Shown piece after piece: positions 1 to 9,400 of a DNA stretch of 22,959 bases. The translations under genes were made by a program, and so were the position numbers. Under the pieces are notes generated by a model. It was not told where the DNA came from and made no database searches. It saw only the letters and a list, made by a program, of their open reading frames with translations. Source of the stretch: Thecamonas trahens ATCC 50062 (Eukaryota > Apusozoa > Apusomonadida > Apusomonadidae); assembly GCF_000142905.1 (NCBI RefSeq), contig NW_013657606.1, positions 40,079 to 63,037 of the forward strand. Reading direction: 5' to 3'. Position 1 is the stretch's first letter, and each line of letters opens with the position of its first letter.

Positions 1-80
1 CCCCGCCCCCACCCCTTCCCCCCCCCCCCCTTCCCTCCCCCCCTCCCACCCCACTCCCACTCCCCTCCTCCTCCCTCGAC
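1..80 (+). promoter_or_regulatory. Polypyrimidine leader with C13 run upstream of gene 1
   Basis: The 80 bases before the first ATG are almost entirely C and T, with only a few A/G, and include a run of 13 C at 18-30. No TATA-like sequence is visible. The same arrangement, a long C run tens of bases before the start codon, is seen before the giant minus-strand gene (C14 at 20639-20652). It may be a 5' untranslated leader or core promoter element; this is inference from two cases only. The window begins here, so the promoter may lie outside. Confidence 0.4.
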
Positions 81-3000
81 ATGGCCATCCCCCTCCCCTC
101 ATGTACCACCACCATGCTGGCGGTCTATGTGGTGGCACTCGTCTGGACGACGACGTCGCTCTCGGCGATGGCACTGACCATTCGCGACGCAGCGAGCCAA
201 AACGATGTGACGGGCTCGTTGACTTCGAGTGACCCGGCGATGAGTCCGGCAGAGATGCTTATGGGTGGTTACACACAGTTCTCGGCCATGCCCGCGCAGG
301 GCTTTGAAGCGCTGCCTGTCGTCGTCTTTACCACCAATCCTTGCGCTCCATCGCCGCCGGGGGTTTTTTGGGCAAAGCCGTGGTTTTTGACGAAGCGCAC
401 GTTGATCGCCGTCATCCGCGGACGGGCCTCGATTTGGTCTCGCTGCCATGCGCGGTGGATGAGATGGTGGCCAAGGCGCAAGCAGCTGGTGCTCGTGCAG
501 TGCTGCTGGACAAGTTTTTCGTCGAACAGCCGTTTGGCGCAGAGGCCGACGACAAGACGGATGTCGGCCACGGGAGCTGGTACAACGAGTTTGCAGACGC
601 CGGCGCTCCCATGGCAGGCAACCATCATTCTGTCTTTACCGCCATCTCGTTCATCCTCGACACTGCGGGTCCGCTCGCTAACAGAGCCCTCGGTCCACCC
701 ATCGAGCTCGTCTTTGAACAGATGCCGCTTGTCGAGCCCGAGACCGACGCCCTTCGTGACCTGTACATCTCGCTCAACGGGCCGTCGTGGAACTGGGCCT
801 CGACCAATGTCAATGGCAAGCCGTGGCTGTTTGTAGAGGGGGCCGACCCGTGCTACGACAACTGGGCCGGCATTGTCTGCAACGAGGGCGGAAGCATCGA
901 CCAGCTCCTCCTCCCGCAGCTTGGCCTTGTTGGCTCGCTCCCCGAGTCCATCGGCAACCTCCTCGATCTCACCGTCCTCGACCTCTCTAACAACCGCATC
1001 TCGGGCTCGCTCCCCGTCCGTATCGGCGAGTGGGTCTCCATCAGGACCATCAACCTCGCCTCAAACTCCATCTCCGGCGACGCCATCCCGCTCTCCTGGG
1101 CCAGCCTCGACGTCGAGACGCTCAACCTCGAGGGCAACCTGTTTGGCGGCCTTCTCATCGCCTACAACTTCCCCCAGGCCGTCCGATCTATTCTCATCTC
1201 CAACAACAACATCACCGGCCCGCTGCCGACTGACCTCTCGGCCTACGCCTCGCTCAACGAGTTCCGCGTCGCCAACAACCGCCTCACGGGGCCCATCCCG
1301 CCGAGCCTCTTCAGCGCCAGCCTCACGCTCGACGTCATCGACCTCTCGGGCAACAGCCTCGAGGGCGTCGTGCCGCAGGGCATTTTCCTCGTCACCGAGC
1401 TCGAGCGCCTCGATCTCTCGCAAAACAGTTTTACCGACGTCGCCACTCCTCCGCCCGGTGCCATTGTCTCCATCGAGGTCCTCGACCTCTCGCACAACCT
1501 CCTCACCGCCGTCCCGAACTTGCTGGCCTTTACCAGCCTTTCCTCGCTCTCGCTCGCCAACAACAACATTGGCGGCCTCCTCCCGGCCATCCACATCGCG
1601 AGCCTCCGCGAGCTCTCGGTCGCCAACAACGAGCTCACCGGCTTTGATCCGGGCTTCTCCGAGTACTATGAGGACTTTGCCAACACCACTTCGCTCGCCG
1701 CCCTCGACGCGTCGGGCAACAGGCTCAGCTCGCTCGTCGACGTCCTCCGCGCCCTGCCGAGCATCCTCACCTCGATCGACCTCTCCAACAACGAGCTCAC
1801 CTTCCCCTACCCGTTCTTCGACTTTGGCTACCTCTCTCGCTTTGAGTTGCTCTCGGAGATCTCTCTCGCCGACAACCTGCTCTCCTCGCTGGTTGTGGTC
1901 TCCACCGACGCCGCCGAGGGCTTCCCCTTCCTCTACGAGATCGACCTCTCCAACAACGAGTTCTACGGGCCCATCTCGGACTCGTTTGGTGCCTTCCCAC
2001 CCTCCGCTCGCTCGACCTCTCGGGCAACAACTTTACTCGCCTCGACGGCCCGGGCTCGCTCGTCCCCTCGTTCATCACGCTCGACTACGTCTCGGCCGTC
2101 GACACCGGCTCGTTGGACAACGCCGCCTGCCCACCTTTACCGCTAACGCAGGCACGCTCAGCATCAGCATCGACCACTCGTACCACTCGTACCTCCTCTG
2201 CAACTGCCTCGACGGCTTCTACAACAACTCGCTCGGCGCCTGCCTCCCCTGCCTGCCGCACGCAAAGTGCGAGGGCTACCCCACCCGCCGCACCACCTCG
2301 CGCATCTCCCCCATCACCGGCTACTTTCCGCTCCGCCGCATCATCACCATCGACCTCCCCTTTGGCATCCCCAGCGCCCGCTCTATCAACTACTCGCTCC
2401 CGGACGCCGCCAACTTTACCGACGGCGAGCCCATCGACGACGATCTCATCTTCCTCCCGCCCGACGAGGACTCGTTTCCCGAGGCCCTCGTCCATCTCGA
2501 CGACGTCGACCTGTATGACTCGGACGCCCCGCCATCGGCCTCGCGCGCCGCTGCCATTGCTGCTGCCTCCTCGTTTGAGGCCCGTCGTCGTGCCGCTGCT
2601 GCCGCGCCCTTTCGCGCCGCCGTCCGCGCTGCCGTCCGCGCCACCACCACCTCGTCGTCCACAGACGAGGCGTCAACGGCGACCAAGGCACTTGTGGCCG
2701 TCACCGAGGTGATGAAGGCGTGCTCGTTTGGCGCCATGAAGGAGACCGACTCGAACAACCCATGCGTGGTCAACACCCAGGGCACCTTCTCGTGCAAGGA
2801 GGGCCACACCGGCCGGCTCTGCGCCGAGTGCAAGGACGAGTACTTTAGCCGTGACGGCGAGTGCATCAGGTGCAACCCGGACGACGTCGTCTGGCCCATC
2901 ATCTTCATCGTCTTCACCCTCCTCGTCCTCGGCGCCGCCTTTGCCATCGCCGGTATCCGCGACGTCATTCCGCGCATCGAGCGCGTCTACACGCCTATGA

Positions 3001-4805
3001 TCGGCGTCCGCGCCATGGCCGCCACCGTCCACCACAAGGCCTCGTCCGTCATGGCCGACCACCACTTTGGCAGCGTCCACCATCACTCGGAGGCCGAGGA
3101 GGACGAGGACTACACCTTTGACACCATCGGCTCGTCCTACGACGAGGAGCAGGAGGAGGCCAAGTCCCGCTCCCGCTCGCGCTCCCACACCAAGGCGTCC
3201 AAGGCGTCCAAGGCGTCCAAGGCGTCCAGGGCGTCCAAGGCGTCCAAGGCGTCCAAGGCGTCCAAGGCGTCCAAGGCGTCCAAGGCGTCCAGGTCGGCCG
3301 AGACCGGCTCTGAATCGCTCTCCAACTCGCGCTCTACGCTGCGGTCGACACGCAACAGGGTGGCGCCGGCAGCGTACTCACGGGCGCAGAGCAGGCAAGG
3401 CCACAGCCAGCAGCTGTGGAAGCGGTCTGGTGAGCTCGACGCCGAGACAGTGGCCTCATCGTCGGTGGTGGAGGAGGTCGACTCGCTCCGCGACCGGCGG
3501 CGGTCGCTCCGGCTGTACATCCAGTCGATCATCCAGGTCTCGATCAACTTCTTCCAGACGCTCGCCATCTGCGTCGCCGACCTCTCGGTCCCGGCCTCGG
3601 TGGTCCCCGTCCTCGCCGTCGGCGAGTTCACCAAGTCGTCGTCCGAGGGCATCGGCCTCGAGTGCTTCCCGCCATTCCGCACCTTTGCCGCCCGCTACAC
3701 CGCCATGATGGCCCTCCCGGTCATCGTCGCCACCCTCATCCTCCTCATCTTCACCCTCAAGTTTGTCCTCCGCTACGGCAAGGCCCGTGCCGCCTTTGCC
3801 GCCCGCGCCGCAGGCGCCAGCAGCAGCCACTCGGACTCTCACCTCTCCTCGTCGCTGCTCTCGGACGACGAAGAGCAGGAGGCGATCCGCCGGTCGACGT
3901 CGGTCTCGGCCTCGGCTTCGGCCTCGGCCTCGGCCTACGAGCTCTCGCAGCACGACGAGGCGCCGCCGCTCGGGCTCGTCTCGGAGGACGAGGCGCTGGA
4001 GCTGGTGGCCGTCCCGGCAACGCCGGCATCCAAGTGGGCCATCTACGGCGGACAGGTCATCTACGTCGTCTTCCTCACCCTCAACTACTTCTTCTTCCCC
4101 ATCGCCTCGTTCTCGCTCAACGTCTTCCACTGCGAGGACGACCCGGTGTCGGGCGTGTCGTTCATGGTGGCCATGCCGCACCTCCCGTGCAACTATCTCT
4201 CCACGGTGGAGAAGGGCATCCCGCTGGTGGCCTACATCGTGCTCCCGGTCGTCGTCCTCCTCGCCGTCATGACCATCCTCGAGTTCTTCCCCACCACCTA
4301 CCTCATCAACACCTCGTTCGGCTTCTGGTTCGACGCCTTCCGCTCAAAGTCGCGCTTCTTTGCCGCCATCTTTCTCCTCCGCCGCCTCTTTCTCGCCGTC
4401 ATCGTCACCTTCCTGGGCGTCAACGCCATCCAGCGCCACATCGTCATCATCATCACCCTCCTCGCCTCGGTCGTCCTCGACTACGAGGTCATGCCCTACT
4501 ACTTCCGCCGCACCAACATCGTCGACATTGCCGCACACGCCCTCCTCCTCCTCGTCTACACCACCTCGCTCCTCGCTGACATCCTCAACGTTGACGGCGA
4601 CTCGGCAGAGTTTGCCGGCACCATCCTCATCGCATGCATCGCCATCGGCCTGGCCATCCTCCTCTGGGCCATCATCCTCCCTGTCTACAACACTCTTGTC
4701 CGCGGCCGCTGGCACGACGCCGACGCCCGCGAGAAGCACCTGCACAAGGTCCTCTCCGAGCATACTGCCCGCAACGCCGCCGCACACGCCGACGACTCGG
4801 ACTAA
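81..4805 (+). CDS. LRR receptor-like protein with PA-like segment, Cys-rich modules and ~9 TM helices (frame-disrupted)
   Basis: Probable cell-surface receptor or adhesion protein; ligand and output unknown. The ATG at 81 opens a hydrophobic signal peptide (residues 1-32, core [10 protein letters not shown]). Residues ~80-150 resemble a protease-associated (PA) domain ([18 protein letters not shown]). An LRR N-cap follows at ~218-268 ([19 protein letters not shown]), then plant-type LRRs to ~667 with repeated LDLSNN and GPIP motifs. Cys-rich modules lie at ~706-735 ([14 protein letters not shown]) and ~881-934 ([15 protein letters not shown]). The first helix is at ~937-962, then a Ser-rich loop with KAS repeats, then about eight more helices (3535-4690). 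There is no kinase domain; the C-terminus after the last helix is short. The frame must shift by one missing base near 365, 1998 and 2131; with three bases restored the product is 1,575 aa. Stop is TAA at 4803. The exact family of the membrane region is not recognised. Confidence 0.85.
359..372 (+). other. Apparent frame break 1 in the LRR gene (one base missing)
   Basis: Coding sense passes from the frame of the signal peptide (VVVFTTNPC) to the frame carrying [12 protein letters not shown] and the PA-like segment. The change falls in or near a G5-T6-G3 stretch and needs one extra base. No intron with GT...AG ends and suitable length is convincing here. It is most simply a homopolymer undercall, but could be a real disruption. 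Confidence 0.65.
1996..2002 (+). other. Apparent frame break 2 in the LRR gene, at CCCACCC
   Basis: The LRR reads SDSFGAFP in one frame and continues [15 protein letters not shown] in the next. Adding one C to the CCC run at 1996-1998 gives [13 protein letters not shown], an uninterrupted LRR, so an intron is unnecessary and a single missing base explains the data. Confidence 0.8.
2130..2135 (+). other. Apparent frame break 3 in the LRR gene, at CCCACC
   Basis: The frame reading GSLDNAACP must join the frame reading [14 protein letters not shown]. One extra C in the CCC run at 2130-2132 joins them. The local context (C run followed by ACC) is the same as at break 2 and at the break near 17234 on the other strand. 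Confidence 0.75.
3192..3290 (+). repeat. 9-bp tandem repeat, 11 units, encoding (K/R)AS
   Basis: Unit aaggcgtcc is repeated 11 times; ten units are identical and the fifth is agggcgtcc (RAS). It is in frame in the LRR gene and follows an RSRSRS stretch, giving a highly basic, Ser-rich loop between the first and second membrane helices. DNA-level near-identity implies recent slippage expansion, and the copy number is probably variable. Confidence 0.97.
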
Positions 4806-4869
4806 ACGCCCCCCCCCCCCCTCCTCTCACCCCCCTCACCCTTCTCTTGTGCTCAAGACATGTCTTTAG
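4806..4869. other. 64-bp spacer between convergent genes, with C13 run
   Basis: The LRR gene (TAA ending at 4805) and the giant glycosyltransferase gene (TAG at 4872-4870 on the minus strand) end tail to tail. The spacer holds a run of 13 C at 4809-4821 and C/T-rich sequence. No AATAAA-type signal is seen on either strand. The 3' untranslated regions must overlap or be extremely short. Confidence 0.7.
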
Positions 4870-6432
4870 CTACAGCCATCGCCCGCCGCCACTGCCGGGC
4901 CCGCGCCGCAGCACCTTGCCGCTCTTGGCCCGACCCGGCGATGGCGAGAGCAGCACCGCCACGCCGCTGCTGCCGCCGCCCGTCCCGGGCAGCGAGCCTG
5001 TGCTGCTGCCCGGTGTTGAGCCGCGACCGCTAGGTGGCGTGGTGGTGCGGGCCTCGGACGTCGTGCCGCCGCTATCTGCCGGCATGCTGCTGCTGAGCCC
5101 GGCGAGCCCGGCTGCGAGCCCGGCTGCCGCCCGCACTCGCCCAGACGGCCCCATCCGCTGCGTCCGCGGACCGCGGCGGTGGAGCAGCTCGACCGCAGCC
5201 TCGACCGCAAGCTCCTCGGCAGCCTCTCGCTGCCGCACCCGCTGCTCCTCACGGACAAGCTCGCGATCGACAACCTCGGCTGTCCGCGGCGTCGCCTGGC
5301 CCAGTCCGCGCCCGGCCCGCCCGTACACGCCGCCGGGCGTCGCCCCGGGCGTCCACCGCCCGCTGACAAGCGGGCTGAGGCCCACAGCACTGGCCAGCCC
5401 GCCGCCGCCACTGCCACCGCCGGCTGCGCTGCCACCAGCTCCGCCAGGGCTTCCGCCGGCGTGCGTCTTGGGCGGCGTGGTGCGGATCCGCCTCTCGCTG
5501 CCGCTCCCGCGCCCGCCAGACAGCGCCGCCAGCCCACGCCCGGCGCCCGGCCCGGCACCGCCTCGAGCTGTGCCGCGCCCGCGCCGGCGCCCGCGCCCGC
5601 GCTGCGCCACTCTGCGCCGCTGATCCGCCCGGCGATCACCCAGCAGCGTGCCCAAGGCCCCGCGCTCCGCGCGCTCGCGCCCGGGCATGTGCACCCGCGC
5701 CCGCGCCGCCGGCGGTACCACCGCCGGCGCAGGGACCACCGCTGCCGGCCACGCCTCTGCCTCTGCCTCGGGCACAGGCTCCGGCTCCGGCTCGGGCTCG
5801 GGCTCCGGCTTCGGCTCGGGCACAGGCTCCGGCTTCGGCTCGGGCACAGGCTCCGGCTCCGGCTCGGGATCGACAGTCACCTCGGGTATCGACTCCTCGT
5901 ACGCGTAGTCAGCCGGCGGCTCGATCGTCTGCAGCCGCTGGCGGACGGTGGCCTCGGAGGCAGCATCCATCAACAGCCTGCTCGCGGCGTCGTCATCTTT
6001 CAGTGGCAACGCGCGTGGGTCGGGCGTCGGCTCGCGCGAGCTCTGCTGGTCGGCGCTCTGTCTCGTGTCAAACGCGTCGCGCTCAATGGCCCGCACTGCT
6101 GCTGATGGCGGCTGCGCTGGCGGTGGTGATTGCACCGCCGCCGAAGACACCGCCGTATCACTCCGCCGCCGCCGCCGCTTCCGCCGCTCGCCGCTCGCCT
6201 TGCCGTGGTTCTCGTCGTTTGACAGCCGCCGCCGCGACTGCCCGGGCAGCGGCAGCTGGGCGGTCATCGGCGCCGTCGGCGGCACCAGCGGTGACCGGTT
6301 CGTCCGCCGCGGCGAGAGCAGCTCCTTCGTCTTGGGCTGGGCACCCACACGCTCTGTGGACTCGGACCGGCTCGCCGCCCGCCGCCGTCGGCGCCTGCGC
6401 CGACTCACCTTCTCCCGGCGCCGGCGGCCTGC

Positions 6433-6466
<34 letters not shown>

Positions 6467-9400
6467 TCGGCATCCTGCTCCGCCGCCGCCGGCGATGACG
6501 GCGGATTCGGTGAGTTGCGGCCCGAGTCGAACGACTCGATGGTGTCGAGGCGCTCGAGGTGGAAGACGTCTGCGGTGACGGCTGCGGTGCGTGCGGCGGC
6601 GGCGGCTGCGGCGGTCATGTTGGCGGCCTGCGGAGTGGCCTTGCGTGCGGCGGCGGCGGCCGAGGCGGTGGCGGCGTCGTCCAGCCCGGTCGACGTCCAC
6701 CGCATCAGGCCCTCCAGCTGCCGGCGGCGCGGGCGGGCCATCCCGGCCAGCAGCCGCTCGCGGTACGCGTCCGACTGCTTGGACGCCTCGTTCAGCCGCG
6801 CCAGCGACGACATCGACCGCAGCGTGCTCAGCGAGCCGCGCGAGGCCGATCGCTGGCTCCGCAGCTTGGCCTTGGACACCTCACGCCAGAGCGACGACCT
6901 GCCGCCGCCGGGCGCCGGCGGCCCATCGTACTCATACTCGTACTCGTCGTAGACGTAGTCGCCGATGAGCGCCGAGTCCTTGCGCCGGACTCGGCGGCGC
7001 TTGGAGGTGCGCTTGGCGTCGGCCGTCGACATCTGCCTGGCGAGCTTGACCGGGAGCAGCATGCCCGAGACCTCGCCGAGGCGGACCTCGGTCTCCTCGG
7101 CGGCAAAGGCGTCGTACGACGAGCTATCGCTGCCGTCGTCGTCGTTATCGGAAAAGTGCGGGCCAAAGCCGACGACCGAGGCCGAGAGCCCGGCCGAGAG
7201 GACCGAGAGCAGGCCGGCCGAGATGCCGGACGACATGCGGACTGAGGACCGGCCGCCGGCGAGCAAGCCCGAGCCGTCCGGGGCGACGGCGGCGGTGCTC
7301 TCCCAGCGCGAGAGGCCGTCACCGCCACCGGCCATGCTGCCGCCGCCGATGCCGCCGCCGGCGCCGCCCTTGCCCTCCTTGCCGGTCATGACCGGCGCCG
7401 CCCTGCTCAGCTCCTGCTCGAGCTTGGAGATGCGCTCAAGAAGCGCCATCTGCTGGCCGGCAGCCTGCGAGAGGAGCTCGGCGTGCTTGGCGGCAGTGGC
7501 GGTGGGCAGGGCGTCGTAGAGCTCCTCCAGCAGGGCGCCGCCGCCGGCGCCATCGGCGGCCAGCGACGGCTTCATGTGCCGCGAGATGTCCACCTCGGCG
7601 CCCTGCTCCACCAGGCCGGCTAGGACCAGCCGCGCCTTGGTCCGCCGCTCGGCCGTGCGGTACGAGGCGAGGTACAGGCTCTGTGCGTGCTCGCGGACGT
7701 AGCGGACGATGCCAAAGTTGGCCAGCACAAAGGCGCGGTAGAGCATGCCCAGCCGCCGCCGCTTCACCCGCATCTCCATCATCCGTTCCAGCAGGTCCTT
7801 CCCGTTTGGCTTGAGCGGCTTAAAGTCCTCCAGCTCGAGCTCGCGCTCGGGCAGCGGGCCGTCCTCGTCCACCGTCACAATGGCCTCGAGCTCGTTGAGC
7901 ATGGCCATGACTTCGATCATGGCCCGCCCCAGAGCCCGCGAGTTGCGCGGCGGGACAATCCGCCCGTACACGTGCTTGTCGTCCGAGACCACCTCGCGCG
8001 AGCCGCCCACGTCGGTGCAGACCACAGGCAGGCCCGCCAGCCCGGCCTCGCCGAGCGCCAGCGGTAGGCCCTCACTCTGCGACGAGTTGAGGAAGAGCCA
8101 GCCGCGCGGGAGGACCTGAGTGGCGTTGCCAAAGCCGGCCAGGTTGACGTTGTTGGCCAGCGCGCCGGCGGCAATCATGTCGCGGCACTCGGCCACGTAG
8201 CCCGGCGCCTTGGTCAGCGAGCCGTAGATGATGAGCTTGAAGCACGAGAGGCCAAACTCGTTGACGATGACGTCGGCCGCGCCGATGGCGTTCTTCACGT
8301 CCTTGAGATCGTAGACGTGCGAGAGCATGACGGCCGCGGGGAACTCCTCCTCGTTGGCCCGGATGGGCTTGAACCGGTCCGTCTCCATGCCGTTGACCAC
8401 CGGTGACATCCGCGCCAGCATGTCGATCCGCCGCGAGTCGGAGCCGCCGCCCGAGCCGAGCACCTCCTGCCACGCCGGGTTGCCGAACGAGGCACAGCTG
8501 ATGACCGCGTCCGAGTAGTGGTAGTTGACGTAGCACGCGAGGACCGTCAGCCGCGAGAGCGCGTTGCGCACAAAGACCGAGAAGCCCGTCGCTTCGGAGA
8601 GGGCACGCACCCGCTCGCGGTACAGCATGCCGTGGTCCCAGATGACAAACGAGGTGCCCAGCAGGAGCTTGGCCACCACGCCCACCATGGCTTGCACCCC
8701 GTGGTGCGTGGCATGCGTCACGCCCAGCCGCTGCGGGAGCGGCACCGCCAGCGGCATCAGAAAGTGCATAAACAGGCCGAGGCTGGCGTCAATCTCGTCG
8801 AGCGTCACCCGCTCCGCCAGCACGAGCTCGTCCTCGTTGGCGTTCTCCGCGTTGAGCCACGCCGTCCGCCACGCCCCGCGCACCGCCCCCGAGCTCCACG
8901 TCGTCGTCCAGTCAAAGGTCTGGAAGTAGTGGTAGATGTTGACCAGCATCGAGCCGCAGCCCTCAAGGTCCGCCGCCGACGGCATCGGAATGAGCAGCGC
9001 GTCGACCATGTCGTGCAGGAGCGGGCAGAACCGCTCCTGGATGACCTCGGTCGTCGTCGCCCACACCATCCGCGCCAGCGTCGTAAACGGCACGTCGGTC
9101 AGAATGTGCTCCGCAGGGCCCGCAGAGTCGGCGCCCACAGCGGAATGAGCACAAGCCGCTCCACGTTCTCCTCCACCTGGTAGTGGAGCGTCTTGGCCGG
9201 GTGGCCCACCTCGGAGAACGCCACCCACCGGATGCCCCACACCCGGTCGATCGTGTCGCGCCGGCACGACGCCACTCCGCCGCCGTCAGACGGCCATGTT
9301 CCAGAGTCGAGCGCGAGCGAGGTGAAAGCCGGCAGCTCGTTCGTTGTCCCCAGCAGCGACGCAGAGTCGCCCGCCGCCGTCGCCGAAAACTCCTTGGAGC

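Larger units (their letters stand above)
4870..7680 (-). other. Disordered C-terminal tail of the giant glycosyltransferase
   Basis: About 930 residues follow the catalytic domain. A short coiled coil (LLERISKLEQELSRA) lies near 7420-7480. Then come Gly-rich, Ser-rich, Tyr/Glu (YDEYEYEYD), Ala-rich, Asp-Ala and Arg-rich stretches, and a Pro-Glu repeat, ending Gly/Ser-rich. One frame stays open all the way. Bases 4870-5690 are so GC-rich that all three frames are nearly open, so the reading frame of the last ~270 residues is less certain than elsewhere. Confidence 0.6.

Noticed and set aside
1061-1594. Minus-strand open frame of 177 codons opposite the LRRs
   Set aside because: Its periodic EVEDLD-type pattern is the antisense of the LRR repeats.
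873-1990. Plus-strand reading of the start of the 873-4805 open frame as a Ser/Thr/Pro/Arg-rich protein domain
   Set aside because: In this stretch the LRR frame beside it has clear LDLSNN repeats; the SPSPSTS-like sequence is a shadow of C-ending codons. The 873 frame becomes real only after about 2133.
1996-2002. Classical -1 ribosomal frameshift heptamer
   Set aside because: None of the eight sites forms a convincing X XXY YYZ slippery heptamer in the incoming frame, and no obvious downstream pseudoknot was identified; undercalled bases are simpler.
359-2135. Short introns as an explanation for the frame changes in the LRR gene
   Set aside because: At two sites a single added C gives perfect LRR continuity with nothing left to splice out, and no convincing GT...AG pairs fit the needed lengths.
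3192-3290. CRISPR-like or mobile-element repeat
   Set aside because: Units are contiguous without spacers, in frame, and 9 bp long; it is a coding minisatellite.
5179-8950. Long plus-strand open frames opposite the GT4 domain and tail
   Set aside because: Arg/Pro/Ala-rich shadows of a GC-rich antisense gene; the GT4 motifs on the minus strand settle the coding strand.
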